A stretch of 64,000 nt of DNA, taken from Pseudomonas parasichuanensis. GTDB taxonomy: Bacteria > Pseudomonadota > Gammaproteobacteria > Pseudomonadales > Pseudomonadaceae. The notes under the pieces were generated by a model. The model saw nothing but the letters and a program-made list of their open reading frames with translations, did not search any database and had not been told where the DNA came from. The position numbers were made by a program, and so were the translations under genes. Positions 23,235 to 37,272 of this stretch are shown in pieces; positions within the stretch are counted from its first letter, which is position 1, and every line of letters begins with the position of its first letter. Where the stretch lies: the NCBI RefSeq assembly GCF_021601385.1, contig NZ_BQHO01000005.1:124001-188000 (forward strand), in the 5' to 3' direction.

Positions 23235-24317
23235 TTACCTCAGTTTCAGGGTGGCAAGGCCGATCAGCACCAGAATCACGGTGATGATCCAGAAACGGAC
23301 GATCACCCGCGGCTCGGGCCAGCCCTTGAGTTCAAAGTGGTGGTGGATCGGCGCCATGCGGAACACGCGCTTGCCGGTCAACTTGAAGGACGCAACCTGG
23401 ATCACCACCGACAGGGTTTCCATCACGAACACACCGCCCATGATGAACAGCACGATTTCCTGGCGCACGATCACGGCGATGGTGCCCAATGCGGCGCCCA
23501 GCGCCAGCGCCCCGACGTCGCCCATGAACACCTGGGCCGGGTAAGTGTTGAACCACAAAAAGCCCAGCCCGGCGCCGATCAGTGCGCCGCAGAACACGAT
23601 CAGCTCGCCCGAGCCCGGTACGTAAGGGATCAGCAGGTATTCGGCGAACTTCACGTTGCCCGACAGGTAGCAGAAGATGCCCAGGGCGCCGCCGACCATC
23701 ACCGTCGGCATGATCGCCAGGCCATCCAGGCCGTCGGTGAGGTTGACCGCGTTGCTGGAACCTACGATGACGAAGTAGGTGAGCACGATGAAGCCGGCCC
23801 CCAGCGGAATGGTCAGGTCCTTGAGCATCGGGATGATCAGCGTGGTCTCGACGCTGGTCGGCGCGGTCTTGTAGAGGAAGATCGCCGCGGCCAGGCCGAA
23901 CACCGACTGCCAGAAATACTTCCAGCGGCTGGGCAGGCCGCGCGAGTTCTTCTCGATCACCTTGCGGTAGTCGTCGACCCAGCCGATGGCGCCGAACGCC
24001 AGGGTGACGATCAGTACCACCCACACGTAGCGGTTGGTCAGGTCGGCCCACAGCAGGGTACTGATGGCGATGGCGGAAAGAATCAGCGCGCCGCCCATGG
24101 TCGGGGTGCCCGACTTGGACAGGTGCGATTGCGGGCCGTCGTTACGCACGGCCTGACCGATCTGGCGGATCTGCAGGGTACGGATCATCCACGGGCCCAG
24201 CCACAGGGCCAGGGACAGCGCAGTCAGTACACCCAGGATGCCGCGCAGCGACAGGTACTGGAAGACCGCGAAGCCCTTGTGGAACTGTTGCAGATACTCA
24301 GCCAACAGCAGCAGCAT
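23235..24317 (-). CDS. mraY: Phospho-N-acetylmuramoyl-pentapeptide transferase MraY
   Basis: A 360-residue polytopic inner-membrane enzyme that attaches the MurNAc-pentapeptide to undecaprenyl phosphate, making lipid I. About ten helices are visible. The catalytic patterns are [22 protein letters not shown], and [13 protein letters not shown] near the C-terminus. The first residues [16 protein letters not shown] match the family, so ATG 24317 is used; it overlaps the murF stop by one base (TAATG). This is the usual length, with no truncation. Confidence 0.97.
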   Translation of the reverse strand: MLLLLAEYLQQFHKGFAVFQYLSLRGILGVLTALSLALWLGPWMIRTLQIRQIGQAVRNDGPQSHLSKSGTPTMGGALILSAIAISTLLWADLTNRYVWVVLIVTLAFGAIGWVDDYRKVIEKNSRGLPSRWKYFWQSVFGLAAAIFLYKTAPTSVETTLIIPMLKDLTIPLGAGFIVLTYFVIVGSSNAVNLTDGLDGLAIMPTVMVGGALGIFCYLSGNVKFAEYLLIPYVPGSGELIVFCGALIGAGLGFLWFNTYPAQVFMGDVGALALGAALGTIAVIVRQEIVLFIMGGVFVMETLSVVIQVASFKLTGKRVFRMAPIHHHFELKGWPEPRVIVRFWIITVILVLIGLATLKLR

Positions 24318-25676
24318 TAATGTTTCTCCCCGCTGGCACCGCACAGTGCAGCCACGACGTTTTCCATCGCAGCGCTGCGCGAGCCCTTGATCAAGATAGT
24401 GGTGTCGCTGGCGGTCTCGAGGCGAACGGCATCGATCAGCTCAGCTTGTGAAGCGAAATGGCGACCATTGGTGCCGAAAGCCTTGACCGCATGGGCCATG
24501 TTGGCACCCACCGCGTAAAGCGCATCGACCTTGCCGCGGGCGTAATCGCCCACCTGGCGGTGGCCTTCCTCGGCCCATTGTCCCAGCTCGCCGATATCCC
24601 CGAGCACCAGAACGGTGCGCCCGGAAAAGCCGGCGAGTATATCAATGGCCGCACACATCGAGGTGGGATTTGCGTTGTAGCTGTCATCGATCACCCGCAC
24701 ACCGTTCGGCGCAATCTGCGCCACGGTGCGGCCCTTGACCGGTTGCACGGCTTCGAGGCCGGCCTGGATGCCGCTCAGGCTCAGACCAACGGCATGGGCG
24801 GCGGCGGCGGCAGCCAGGGCATTGCTGACGTTATGGGTGCCGAGCAGGTTCAGCTGCACGGGCACAGTGCCATCCGGGCCGTGCAGGGTGAATGACGGGC
24901 AGCCACGGGCGTCGCGGCCGATAGTGCTTGCGTAGAAGTCGGCCTGCGGATTGTCCAGGGCAAAGCTCAGGATGCGATGGGCGCCAGCGCGCTTGCGCCA
25001 GATATCGAAGGCTTTGTCGGCCAGGTTGAGAATGGCGGTACCGCCCTCGCCCAGGCCTTCAAGGATTTCGCCCTTGGCCTCGACGATTTTCTCCGGGCCG
25101 CCGAACTCGCCCACATGGGCGGTGCCAGCATTGTTGATGATCACCACCTGCGGCTGGGTGAGGCCGACGGTGTAGCGGATCTCGCCAATGCGCGAAGCAC
25201 CCAGCTCGATGACCGCGGCACTGTGCTCGGGGGCGATTTCCAGGAGTGTCAGCGGGGCGCCGAGGTCGTTGTTCAGGTTGCCCCGGGTGGCATGGACCGC
25301 CCCTCGGGTACGCAGGATCGCGGCCAGCATTTCCTTGACCGTGGTCTTGCCGCTGGAACCGGTAATGGCGACCACCGGCTTGTCGTAGCCGGCACGGTTC
25401 AGCGCACCGAGCTGGCCCAGGGCGACACGGCAATCGGCGACCAGCAATTGCGGCAGGTCGACATCGGTGATTTCCCGCTCGACCAGGGCCGCGACCGCCC
25501 CCTTGGCCTTCACGTCGGCCAGGTAATCATGGCCATCGAAACGCGGCCCGGTGAGGGCGACGAACAATTGGCCGGCACCCACGGTGCGGCTATCGATGCT
25601 CACACCGGTAAAACTGGCGTCGGCACCGACTACCCGAGCGCTCAGTGCCGAGGTCAGCTGGCTGAGGTTCATGGGC

Positions 25677-25684
<8 letters not shown>
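24317..25684 (-). CDS. murF: UDP-MurNAc-tripeptide--D-alanyl-D-alanine ligase MurF
   Basis: A 455-residue Mur ligase adding the D-Ala-D-Ala dipeptide made by Ddl. The P-loop [13 protein letters not shown] starts at about 108. [25 protein letters not shown]-like sequence, and [11 protein letters not shown] are the family landmarks. ATG 25684 ([10 protein letters not shown]) resembles the Pseudomonas N-terminus and overlaps the murE stop by 8 bp. A second ATG at 25672 is possible and would shorten it by four residues. Confidence 0.97.
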
Positions 25685-29186
<3,502 letters not shown>

Positions 29187-29190
<4 letters not shown>

Positions 29191-30134
29191 CGAAGCTTCT
29201 CCGCCACCCGCATCACGGCACTGCGCGACCGCGGGTTGGCCTTGAGCTCCTCATCGGAGGCGAACTGCGCCTTGCCGATAAGCTTGATCTTCGGCTCGAA
29301 CACTTTGTGCTGTACCGGCAGGTTGCGTGGCAGGTTGTCGGCCTCGCCCTTGACCAGCTTGCGCATGAACAGCTTGACGATACGGTCTTCCAGCGAGTGG
29401 AAGCTGATCACCGCCAGACGGCCGCCAATCTCCAGCGACTCGAGGGCAGCCTCAAGACCGGCCTCCAGGTCGCCCAGCTCATTGTTGACGTGGATACGCA
29501 GCCCCTGGAACGCGCGGGTGGCGGGGTTCTTGCCCTTCTCCCAGGCGGGGTTGGCGACCTTGAGCACTTCTGCCAGATCACCGGTGCGGGTGAAGGGTTG
29601 CTTTTCGCGACGCTCGACCACGGCACGCGCCATGCGCCCGGCGAAACGCTCTTCACCGTACTCTTTGAACACACGTGCGATTTCTTCCACTGGCGCAGTG
29701 GCGATGAATTCGGCGGCGCTGATGCCCTGGTCCGGGTTCATGCGCATGTCCAGCGGGCCGTCATTGAGGAAGCTGAAGCCGCGCTCGGGATCGTCCAGCT
29801 GCGGCGAGGACACGCCCAGGTCGAGCAACACACCACTGACCTTGCCGTCCAGGCCGCGCGCGCGCACCTCATCGCCCAACTCGGCAAAGCTGCGCTGCAC
29901 AATGACAAAGCGGCCGTCTTCGGCCGCCAGCGCTTGCCCGGTGGCAATCGCTTGAGGATCCTTGTCGAACCCAAGCAGCCGCCCTTGCGGGCCAAGCTTG
30001 CTGAGGATCAGGCGGCTGTGACCGCCACGCCCGAAGGTGCCGTCCAGATAGCAACCGTCGGCGCGCAGGGCCAATGCCTCGACAGCTTCGTCGAGCAGGA
30101 CGGTGATGTGGTTGAAGCCGCTATCTATGGTCAC
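29187..30134 (-). CDS. rsmH: 16S rRNA (cytosine1402-N4)-methyltransferase RsmH
   Basis: A 315-residue SAM-dependent methyltransferase, formerly MraW, that modifies C1402 in the ribosomal P site. Motif I is [16 protein letters not shown], and [20 protein letters not shown] is the family signature. The C-terminus ends in [16 protein letters not shown]. The GTG start at 30134 overlaps the mraZ TGA as GTGA. RsmI, which methylates the 2'-O of the same nucleotide, is encoded only 1.2 kb upstream beyond rnpB, so both C1402 enzymes are near neighbours. Confidence 0.97.
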
Positions 30135-30586
30135 AGGATCAGGTCACGCAGTTCATCGGGCATGGCGCCCGGTTGTTGAATAGCTGCAAGGTCGGCTGCC
30201 GAAACCACGTTCCAGGCATCCTCATCCCACAACTGGAATTTGTTCAGTTGCCCCACCAGCATCGCCTTCTTGTCGAGCCTGGCGTATTCGCGCAAACGGG
30301 GCGGTACCAGGAAACGCCCACTGCCATCGAGCTCCAGGTCAACCGCGTTACCAATCAGCAAACGCTGCAGGCGGCGGTTTTCCTCACGCAACGACGGCAA
30401 GGCGCGCAACTTGGCTTCAATCTGCTCCCACTCATCGAGGGGATAAACACACAAGCAGGGATCCACCGCGTCGATGGTCACGATCAATTGACCATTGCAA
30501 CGCGAATCGAGCTCGTCACGGTACCGGCTCGGCATAGCGAGACGGCCCTTGGCATCGAGGCTGACGGCGTTGGCTCCGCGGAACAC
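30131..30586 (-). CDS. mraZ: Transcriptional regulator MraZ
   Basis: A 151-residue DNA-binding protein built of two SpoVT-AbrB-like repeats; the family motif [16 protein letters not shown] occurs in the first and [16 protein letters not shown] in the second. In E. coli MraZ represses its own dcw promoter through tandem TGGG repeats. The start is taken as GTG at 30586 because the family N-terminus is [15 protein letters not shown] longer frame to a TTG at 30604 adds only MWGIAA. GGGGAA at about 9 bases upstream is the ribosome site. The matching operator lies at 30621-30653. Confidence 0.95.
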   Translation of the reverse strand: MFRGANAVSLDAKGRLAMPSRYRDELDSRCNGQLIVTIDAVDPCLCVYPLDEWEQIEAKLRALPSLREENRRLQRLLIGNAVDLELDGSGRFLVPPRLREYARLDKKAMLVGQLNKFQLWDEDAWNVVSAADLAAIQQPGAMPDELRDLIL

Positions 30587-30620
30587 GGCTGCGATTCCCC
30601 ACAATGTTAGCTTTTTTGTG

Positions 30621-30653
30621 CCAGAAAACCCACTTCATCCCACTTTCTGCCAC
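30621..30653 (-). promoter_or_regulatory. MraZ operator: tandem TGG(G) boxes
   Basis: On the minus strand GTGGCAGAAA, GTGGGATGAA, GTGGGTTTTC and then TGGCAC recur with spacings of 10, 10 and 9 bp. This is the arrangement bound by the MraZ ring in other bacteria (TGGG boxes repeating once per helical turn). It lies just downstream of the predicted promoter start, 35-67 bp before the mraZ GTG, so bound MraZ would block early transcription. Confidence 0.8.
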
Positions 30654-30661
30654 TTGCGCAC

Positions 30662-30691
30662 ACTATAGGAATCCGCCCGCCACACCGTCAA
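30662..30691 (-). promoter_or_regulatory. Sigma70-type promoter of the dcw cluster
   Basis: TTGACG (30686-30691) and TATAGT (30662-30667) on the minus strand are 18 bp apart, near consensus. Transcription would start near 30655, immediately before the MraZ boxes. It is the best sigma70 match in the window. Confidence 0.8.
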
Positions 30692-30897
30692 GGCACGTTC
30701 ATAAGGAAAACCCTTACAGGACGTGGATTTAGCGCAACAAAGGAAGGAGAGAGGATTACACACGAAGAAAAATGACGGGAAAAATCAAGTGAACTCAGGC
30801 GGATAGAGTTCGAAGTTAAAGTGATTTATTAAGAGTAAGATCTTTTTGGTATTACCAGAGGCATCTGCTATCGAAACAAGCAGAGGAAGGAGGAGTG
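30692..30897. other. AT-rich gap between rnpB and the dcw promoter
   Basis: About 200 bp with clearly more A and T than the surrounding genes, without an open frame that has a ribosome site. A small hairpin (TCTGCT/AGCAGA, about 30862-30882) just past the rnpB 3' end lacks a T-run. The A/T tracts next to the dcw promoter could act as an UP-like element or a nucleoid-protein site; that is inference. Confidence 0.5.
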
Positions 30898-31256
30898 GAG
30901 AGTCGATCTGTAAGCCGGGTTTTGTCGAGGACAGTCATTCCTCTACGACGGCCATCACTGGACGCCTCTAGCAACCTACCCGGTTCCGACGCGGGCCACG
31001 CCGTATGGAACCCTATTTGGTCTTGCTCCGAGTGGGGTTTACCTAGCCACGAACTGTTGCCAGCCGTGCGGTGCGCTCTTACCGCACCTTTTCACCCTTA
31101 CCGGCACCGAAGTGCTTAGGCGGTTATTTTCTGTGGCACTTTCCGTAGGCTCGCGCCTCCCAGGCGTTACCTGGCACTCTGCCCTGCGGAGCCCGGACTT
31201 TCCTCCCCCGCCTTTTGTGGAACAAAAGACGGCAGCGACTGTCCGATCGACTCTCC
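30898..31256 (-). ncRNA. rnpB: RNase P RNA (class A)
   Basis: The catalytic RNA that trims tRNA 5' leaders. Read on the minus strand it contains the universal pieces GAGGAAAGTCCGGGCTCC near the 5' end, CCAGGTAACGCC-like P-loop sequence, AGGGTGAAAAGGTGCGGTAAG in the middle, and GACAGAACCCGGCTTA-like sequence near the 3' end. The terminal helix P1 pairs GGAGAGTCGATC with GATCGACTCTCC, which sets the ends to within a few bases. Length about 359 nt fits class A. Its promoter is at 31264-31292. Neighbours are rsmI and mraZ, the usual Pseudomonas setting. Confidence 0.96.
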
Positions 31257-31263
31257 GCCGACA

Positions 31264-31292
31264 AGGTTACCGTCAGCGGCGCTCAAGAACAA
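31264..31292 (-). promoter_or_regulatory. Promoter of rnpB
   Basis: TTGTTC (31287-31292), 17 bp, TAACCT (31264-31269) on the minus strand. The predicted start falls 7-10 bp downstream, matching the 5' end inferred from helix P1. Confidence 0.65.
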
Positions 31293-31321
31293 GCAAGACG
31301 ACAAACTATGTCAGTTTGCCA

Positions 31322-32197
31322 TTAGTCGCGCTGCTGTTTTTCCAGCGCCAATTGATAGAGCAGGTTCTTGCGCACCCCGGTGATCTCCGCCGCCAGCGCC
31401 GCCGCACGCTTGAGCGGCAGTTCAGCCAGCAGCAGGTCGAGCACGCGCTGCGCTTCGGTGCTGACTGCCTGCTCGTCGTCGGGCGCAGCCCAACCGGCCA
31501 CCAGTACCACGCACTCGCCACGCTGCTGATTGCTGTCGCCCTGCACGAACGCACGCAGCTCGGCCAGCGGCAGGCCCTTGAGCGTTTCGAAGGTCTTGGT
31601 GATTTCACGCGCGAGCAATGCCGGGCGCTCACCGCCGAACACCGCCTCCATGTCTTCCAGGCACTCCAGGATACGATGGGGCGCCTCATAGAAGATCAAG
31701 GTTCGCGGTTCTTCCCGGACCTGCTCCAGGCGCGCGCGCCGCCCTGCCGTCTTGGCCGGCAGGAAACCTTCGAAAATGAAACGATCGGACGGCAAACCAG
31801 CAGCCGACAATGCCGCAATCAGCGCGCAGGCCCCCGGCACCGGCACCACCTGCACACCCGCGGCACGCGCCTGGCGCACCAGGTGGTAGCCCGGATCGGA
31901 AATCAACGGCGTACCGGCGTCGGAAACCAAGGCCACGTCGTCCCCCGCCAGCAACCGCGTGATGAAGCGCCCACCCTCGTCGCGCTCGTTGTGCTCATGG
32001 CAGGCCGCCAGCGGCGTGTCGATGCCGAAGTGCTGAAGCAGGCGCACCGAATGACGGGTGTCTTCCGCCGCGATCAGGCTCACGCTCGCGAGTACCTTCA
32101 GCGCCCGGGCGCTCATGTCGTCCAGGTTGCCGATGGGCGTGGCCACCACATAAAGCGTACCCATCGTCGATTTCGAAGCCCCTGCAACCTCAGTCAC
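31322..32197 (-). CDS. rsmI: 16S rRNA (cytidine1402-2'-O)-methyltransferase RsmI
   Basis: A 291-residue tetrapyrrole-methylase-fold enzyme that 2'-O-methylates C1402 of 16S rRNA. Family motifs are TLYVVATPIGNLDDMS near the N-terminus, LIAAEDTRHS, DAGTPLISDPG and ALAAEITGVRKNLLYQ at the C-terminus. Start choice is uncertain: GTG 32197 (VTEVAGASKSTMG) has AGGTG about six bases upstream and is used. ATG 32164 lacks a well-placed ribosome site, and ATG 32212 is also possible. It diverges from lpoA, as yraL and yraM do in E. coli. Confidence 0.95.
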   Translation of the reverse strand: MTEVAGASKSTMGTLYVVATPIGNLDDMSARALKVLASVSLIAAEDTRHSVRLLQHFGIDTPLAACHEHNERDEGGRFITRLLAGDDVALVSDAGTPLISDPGYHLVRQARAAGVQVVPVPGACALIAALSAAGLPSDRFIFEGFLPAKTAGRRARLEQVREEPRTLIFYEAPHRILECLEDMEAVFGGERPALLAREITKTFETLKGLPLAELRAFVQGDSNQQRGECVVLVAGWAAPDDEQAVSTEAQRVLDLLLAELPLKRAAALAAEITGVRKNLLYQLALEKQQRD

Positions 32198-32344
32198 TGC
32201 GCACACCTGCATTCCGGATCAAAGCCGCCATTGTAGCCCGAGCACCGGCAACAGGGCGCAAAGAACTTCGCCGCCCTCGCGCTCGCAGCCACCTATAGTG
32301 AAGGATCATCATCGGCGATGATCGCGCCATGCCCGTTGCTTGGG

Positions 32345-32350
32345 TACAAT
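32345..32350 (+). promoter_or_regulatory. Candidate -10 box for lpoA
   Basis: TACAAT lies 35 bp upstream of the lpoA ATG; the -35 region is poor. A dyad GATCATC/GATGATC at 32304-32323 overlaps the presumed -35 and could be an operator for the divergent rsmI/lpoA pair. Confidence 0.35.
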
Positions 32351-32385
32351 CGCCGGCCAACTTGATCGAGTAACAGGACCTTTAC

Positions 32386-34203
32386 ATGATCGCTTGCCTG
32401 CGGCTGTTCACAGCCCTCTGCCTCGCTGCCCTGCTGGCAGCCTGCGCCAGCTCGCCCTCATCCAGCCTGGGCGAACTGCCACGCACCCCGGATGCCAGCA
32501 TCGAACAGCTGCTCGACAAGGCAGCCACCAGCAAGTCTGCCGAGGATGCGGCCCTGCTGCGACTGAGCGCCGCCGACCTGGCCTACAAGCAGAAGGACTA
32601 CCCGCGCTCGGCACGCATCCTCGAGCAGGTGCCGCTGGACTCGCTCAAGCCGGCCCAGCAGGTCTTCGCCAGCACGCTGGCGGCGGAGCTGGCCATGACC
32701 CGCAACCAGCCCAAGGCGGCCCTGGCGGCACTTGCCCACCCCAGCCTGCAACGTGTCGGCGAACTGCCGGAACAACAGCAGGCGCGCACCTACAGCGTCC
32801 ACGCTGCCGCCCTCGAGGCCGACGGCCAGGCCCTGGCCGCCGCCCAGCAGCGCGTACTGCTGACGCCACTGCTCAGCGGCCAGGCCGCCGGTGCCAACAA
32901 TGACGCCATCTGGGCCCTGGTCGCCTCGCTGCCGGCCGAACAACTGCAGCAGCCGGCCGGCAACGAAACCCTGGCAGGCTGGACCAGCCTGGCCCTGGCC
33001 GTGAAACGCGCAGGCACCCTGGAGCAGCAGCAGGCCGCCATCGACACCTGGAAAACCCAACACCCCGACCATCCGGCTGCCAAGCAATTGCCGGTCGCCC
33101 TGGTCAAGCTCAAGGAACTGGCCAGCCAGCCGCTGACCAAGATCGCCCTGCTGCTGCCCCAGGAAGGCCCTCTGGCAGGCGTCGCCCGCGCCCTGCGCGA
33201 CGGTTTCATGGCCGCACACTTCCAGGCCCAGCAAGGCGGCCAACCGGCCCCAGCAGTGCAAGTGTTCGACAGCTCGCGCATCACCTCGCTCGATGACTTC
33301 TACCGCCAGGCCCAGGCCGCTGGCGTACAGCTGGTCGTCGGCCCGCTGGAAAAACCACTGGTGAAGAAGCTCGCGGCCTACCCGCAACTGCCCATCACCA
33401 CCCTGGCGCTGAACTACGCCGATGCTGGCCAATCAGCGCCGCCTCAACTGTTCCAGTTCGGCCTTGCGGCCGAGGACGAAGCCCGCGAAGTGGCCCGCCG
33501 CGCCCGTGCCGACGGCAAGGTCCGCGCAGTCGCATTGGTACCGAGCGGCGAATGGGGCGACCGCGTACTCGCAGCCTTCCGCAAGGACTGGGAAAGCAAT
33601 GGCGGCACCCTGCTGGCCGCCGAGCGCATCGCCCAGCCGGTCGCCCTGGCCCAACAGATCGCCGACCTGTTCCAGCTGCGCCAAAGCGAAGGCCGCGCCA
33701 AGAGCCTGCAAAGCACGGTCGGCAGCGACATCGCCGCCCAGCCGTCGCGCCGCCAGGACATCGACTTCATCTTCCTGGCCGCCACCCCCCAGCAGGCCCA
33801 GCAGATCAAGCCGACACTGAACTTCCAGTACGCCGGTGACGTGCCGGTGTATGCCACCTCCAACCTGTACAGCGCCAGTGGCGACATCAACCAGTACAAC
33901 GACATGAACGGCATCCGCTTCTGCGAAACGCCGTGGCTGCTCGACACCACCAACAGCCTGCGCCAGCAGGTGGTACAGCAGTGGCCGCAAGCTGCCGGCA
34001 GCCTCGGCCGCCTGTACGCCATGGGTGTCGACGCCTACAGCCTGGCACCCCGCCTGAGCCAGCTCAAGGCACTGCCGGACAACCGTGTCGAAGGCCTCTC
34101 CGGCAGCCTGAGCATGAACCCCGCGCAGCGCATCGAACGCCAGCTGCCATGGGCCGAGTTCTCCGGCGGCCAGGTAAAACGCCTGCCGGACACGCCGCGC
34201 TGA
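32386..34203 (+). CDS. lpoA: Outer-membrane lipoprotein LpoA, activator of PBP1a
   Basis: A 605-residue lipoprotein. The signal peptide ends in the lipobox LAAC (Cys20), and no Asp follows at +2, so outer-membrane sorting is expected. The N-terminal half is Ala/Leu-rich with TPR-like helices. The C-terminal half (about 245-600) is a type I periplasmic-binding-protein fold beginning LTKIALLLPQEGPLAGVARALRDGF, given here in outline. LpoA reaches through the wall to activate the synthase PBP1a. The ATG at 32386 has AGGA seven bases upstream. yraN starts within its stop codon (TGATG). Confidence 0.93.
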   Translation: MIACLRLFTALCLAALLAACASSPSSSLGELPRTPDASIEQLLDKAATSKSAEDAALLRLSAADLAYKQKDYPRSARILEQVPLDSLKPAQQVFASTLAAELAMTRNQPKAALAALAHPSLQRVGELPEQQQARTYSVHAAALEADGQALAAAQQRVLLTPLLSGQAAGANNDAIWALVASLPAEQLQQPAGNETLAGWTSLALAVKRAGTLEQQQAAIDTWKTQHPDHPAAKQLPVALVKLKELASQPLTKIALLLPQEGPLAGVARALRDGFMAAHFQAQQGGQPAPAVQVFDSSRITSLDDFYRQAQAAGVQLVVGPLEKPLVKKLAAYPQLPITTLALNYADAGQSAPPQLFQFGLAAEDEAREVARRARADGKVRAVALVPSGEWGDRVLAAFRKDWESNGGTLLAAERIAQPVALAQQIADLFQLRQSEGRAKSLQSTVGSDIAAQPSRRQDIDFIFLAATPQQAQQIKPTLNFQYAGDVPVYATSNLYSASGDINQYNDMNGIRFCETPWLLDTTNSLRQQVVQQWPQAAGSLGRLYAMGVDAYSLAPRLSQLKALPDNRVEGLSGSLSMNPAQRIERQLPWAEFSGGQVKRLPDTPR

Positions 34204-34574
34204 TGCCCGGCGCATCGCCCAGCCGCGCAGGCCAGGCTGCCGAAGACCATGCCCTCGTGTTTCTCCAAGGGCAGGGTTTGCAGCTGCTGACGCGCAACTG
34301 GCGATGCAAGGGCGGCGAGCTCGATCTGGTCATGCTCGATGCCGATACAGTAGTATTCGTCGAAGTCCGCTACCGGCTACACGCGGACTTCGGCGGCGCG
34401 CTCGGCAGTATCGACGGGCGCAAGCAGAAGCGACTGGCGCTGGCCGCCAACCTATTCCTGCACGATGAACCCCGCTGGGCCGCTCAACCCTGCCGCTTTG
34501 ACGTTATCGCCCTGCAGGGCCAAGGCCACGCTGGGCAACCGCTTCTTTGGCTGAAAAACGCCTTCGAGTGCTGA
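34203..34574 (+). CDS. yraN: YraN family (UPF0102) nuclease-like protein
   Basis: A 123-residue protein of the restriction-endonuclease-like superfamily. The family core is GELDLVMLDADTVVFVEVRYR, slightly over one motif: Glu, Asp, and E-V-R where the canonical form is E-V-K. GQAAEDHALVFLQGQGLQLL precedes it, and a C-terminal beta strand CRFDVIAL follows. The biological role is not established. ATG 34203 overlaps the lpoA stop by one base, so translation is coupled. In E. coli the order lpoA-yraN-diaA-dolP is the same. Confidence 0.88.
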   Translation: MPGASPSRAGQAAEDHALVFLQGQGLQLLTRNWRCKGGELDLVMLDADTVVFVEVRYRLHADFGGALGSIDGRKQKRLALAANLFLHDEPRWAAQPCRFDVIALQGQGHAGQPLLWLKNAFEC

Positions 34575-34651
34575 ACCTGTACCGAATTTTTCGCTCTATG
34601 TTTCGCGGGCGGAACCCTGGCGCGCGCCGCGCCGGCCACCGCCCCATTTAA

Positions 34652-35829
<1,178 letters not shown>

Positions 35830-35890
35830 CCCCCTTCCGCGAGGACGAACCTGCGCCCTCGCCTTTCAACCCCGATCCAGGAAGTACCCC

Positions 35891-36109
35891 ATGAACAAGT
35901 ACCTGCTGCCCGCCCTGCTGATTGGCACCTTCGCCACCCTGGCCGGCTGCTCCTCGCCGAGCGTGATCACCCTCAACGACGGCCGCGAACTGCAAACCCT
36001 CGACACACCGCACTTCGACCGCGATGCCGGCTTCTACGAGTTCAAACAACTCGACGGCAAGCAGAACCGCGTCAACAAGGACCAGGTGCAGAGCATCAAG
36101 GACCTGTAA
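35891..36109 (+). CDS. Small YgdI/YgdR-like lipoprotein (DUF903)
   Basis: A 72-residue lipoprotein: signal ending in LAGC with Cys20, then about 50 residues containing VITLNDGRELQTLDTPHFD and YEFKQLDGKQNRVNKDQV. This SH3-like beta pattern is that of YgdI/YgdR proteins. The function is unknown. Gly/Ser after the Cys gives no inner-membrane retention signal. A bidirectional terminator follows. The ATG is preceded by CCAGGAAGTACCCC, with AGGA as ribosome site. Confidence 0.88.
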   Translation: MNKYLLPALLIGTFATLAGCSSPSVITLNDGRELQTLDTPHFDRDAGFYEFKQLDGKQNRVNKDQVQSIKDL

Positions 36110-36125
36110 GCGCAGGCGACAGACA

Positions 36126-36160
36126 CAAAAAAGGCGATCCACCCGGATCGCCTTTTTTGT
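36126..36160. terminator. Bidirectional intrinsic terminator
   Basis: AAAAAAGGCGATCC, ACCC loop, GGATCGCCTTTTTT gives a stem followed by six T on either strand. It serves the small lipoprotein gene (plus) and sspB (minus), overlapping the sspB stop codon at 36160. Confidence 0.93.
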
Positions 36161-36591
36161 TACTTGACCACCTTGAGACTGGGGCGGCCGCTCGGGCGCG
36201 GCGGCTGGCTGCCACCCTCCGGCGGGCCATCGTCATCCGGCTCGACAGCGTCATCCTGCAGGTCATCTTCATCATCGAGCGGGGGCTCCAGCTCGAAGAC
36301 CATGCCCTGGCCATTCTCCTGGGCATAGATACCCAGAATCGCGCCAATCGGCATATAGAGCGTGTGAGATACGCCACCAAAGCGCCCATCGAAGCTGACG
36401 GCCTCATTATCCATGTGCAGATTGCGCACAGCCTCAGGGGAGATATCCAGAACGATCTGGCCATCCCTGTCGAAGCCCTTGGGCACCTGGACCCCAGTGA
36501 AATCGACATTGACCAGCAAATGGGGTGTGCATTCGTTGTCAACGATCCACTCGTACAGCGCGCGAACCAGATAGGGGCGACTGGAGTTCAT
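36160..36591 (-). CDS. sspB: ClpXP adaptor SspB
   Basis: A 143-residue adaptor that delivers ssrA-tagged proteins to ClpXP. The substrate-binding domain starts NSSRPYLVRALYEWI and includes HLLVNVDFTGVQVP and SFDGRFGGVSHTLYMPIGAI. An acidic, flexible linker (about 105-128) leads to the ClpX-binding tail RPSLKVVK. ATG 36591 is chosen; one TTG codon further upstream is in frame but less likely. It follows sspA by 14 bp and forms the usual sspAB operon. Confidence 0.96.
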   Translation of the reverse strand: MNSSRPYLVRALYEWIVDNECTPHLLVNVDFTGVQVPKGFDRDGQIVLDISPEAVRNLHMDNEAVSFDGRFGGVSHTLYMPIGAILGIYAQENGQGMVFELEPPLDDEDDLQDDAVEPDDDGPPEGGSQPPRPSGRPSLKVVK

Positions 36592-36605
36592 CAACGGCTC
36601 CTCAA

Positions 36606-37229
36606 TTAAACCTTGCGCATTTCACGTTCGGCAGCAGACAGGCTCGCCTGGAAAGGCTCGCGGGCGAACTGTCGCTCCATGTAATCCAGCAGCGGCTTGG
36701 CCTGCCGTGGCAATTCGATACCCATCACCGGCAAACGCCAGAGCATGGGCAATAGACAACAGTCGACGAGGCTTTGCTCCTCGCTCATGAAACAGGGCGC
36801 CTCGCCAAACAGCGGCGCTACGCCGGTCAGGCTTTCGCGCAGCTCCTTGCGTGCCTGGGTGCGCGCCGCTTCAGTGCTGCGCGGGTCGAGCACGGTATCG
36901 GCCAGGGCGCACCAGTCGCGCTGGATGCGATGCATCAGCAACCGGCTGTTGCCACGCGCCACCGGATAAACCGGCATCAGCGGCGGGTGCGGATAACGCT
37001 CATCGAGATACTCCATCACCACGGTCGACTCATACAGCGCCAAGTCGCGGTCGACCAGGGTCGGCACGCTGCCGTAGGGGTTCACTTCGACCAGCTTGGG
37101 CGGCAGACGATTGGTGTCGACGTCGATGATCTGCACGGTGATGCCTTTCTCGGCGAGCACCAGGCGTACCCGATGAGAGTAATGATCAGCGGGGTCGGAA
37201 TAGCAGGCTAACCTGTTGGTTGCGCCCAT
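36606..37229 (-). CDS. sspA: Stringent starvation protein A (SspA)
   Basis: A 207-residue GST-fold protein without GST activity that binds RNA polymerase and changes promoter choice in stationary phase or stress. The N-terminal [25 protein letters not shown], given in outline, and [20 protein letters not shown] are SspA patterns. The C-terminal domain has the surface region [16 protein letters not shown] 37229 (MGATNRL) follows GGAGG at six bases' distance. A frame extending to 37328 runs through the terminator and is rejected. Together with SspB it is a stress-adaptation unit. Confidence 0.95.
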   Translation of the reverse strand: MGATNRLACYSDPADHYSHRVRLVLAEKGITVQIIDVDTNRLPPKLVEVNPYGSVPTLVDRDLALYESTVVMEYLDERYPHPPLMPVYPVARGNSRLLMHRIQRDWCALADTVLDPRSTEAARTQARKELRESLTGVAPLFGEAPCFMSEEQSLVDCCLLPMLWRLPVMGIELPRQAKPLLDYMERQFAREPFQASLSAAEREMRKV

Positions 37230-37272
37230 GTAGCGCCTCCTCGCACGGGATGCTTGTAAAACTGCAAATGAA

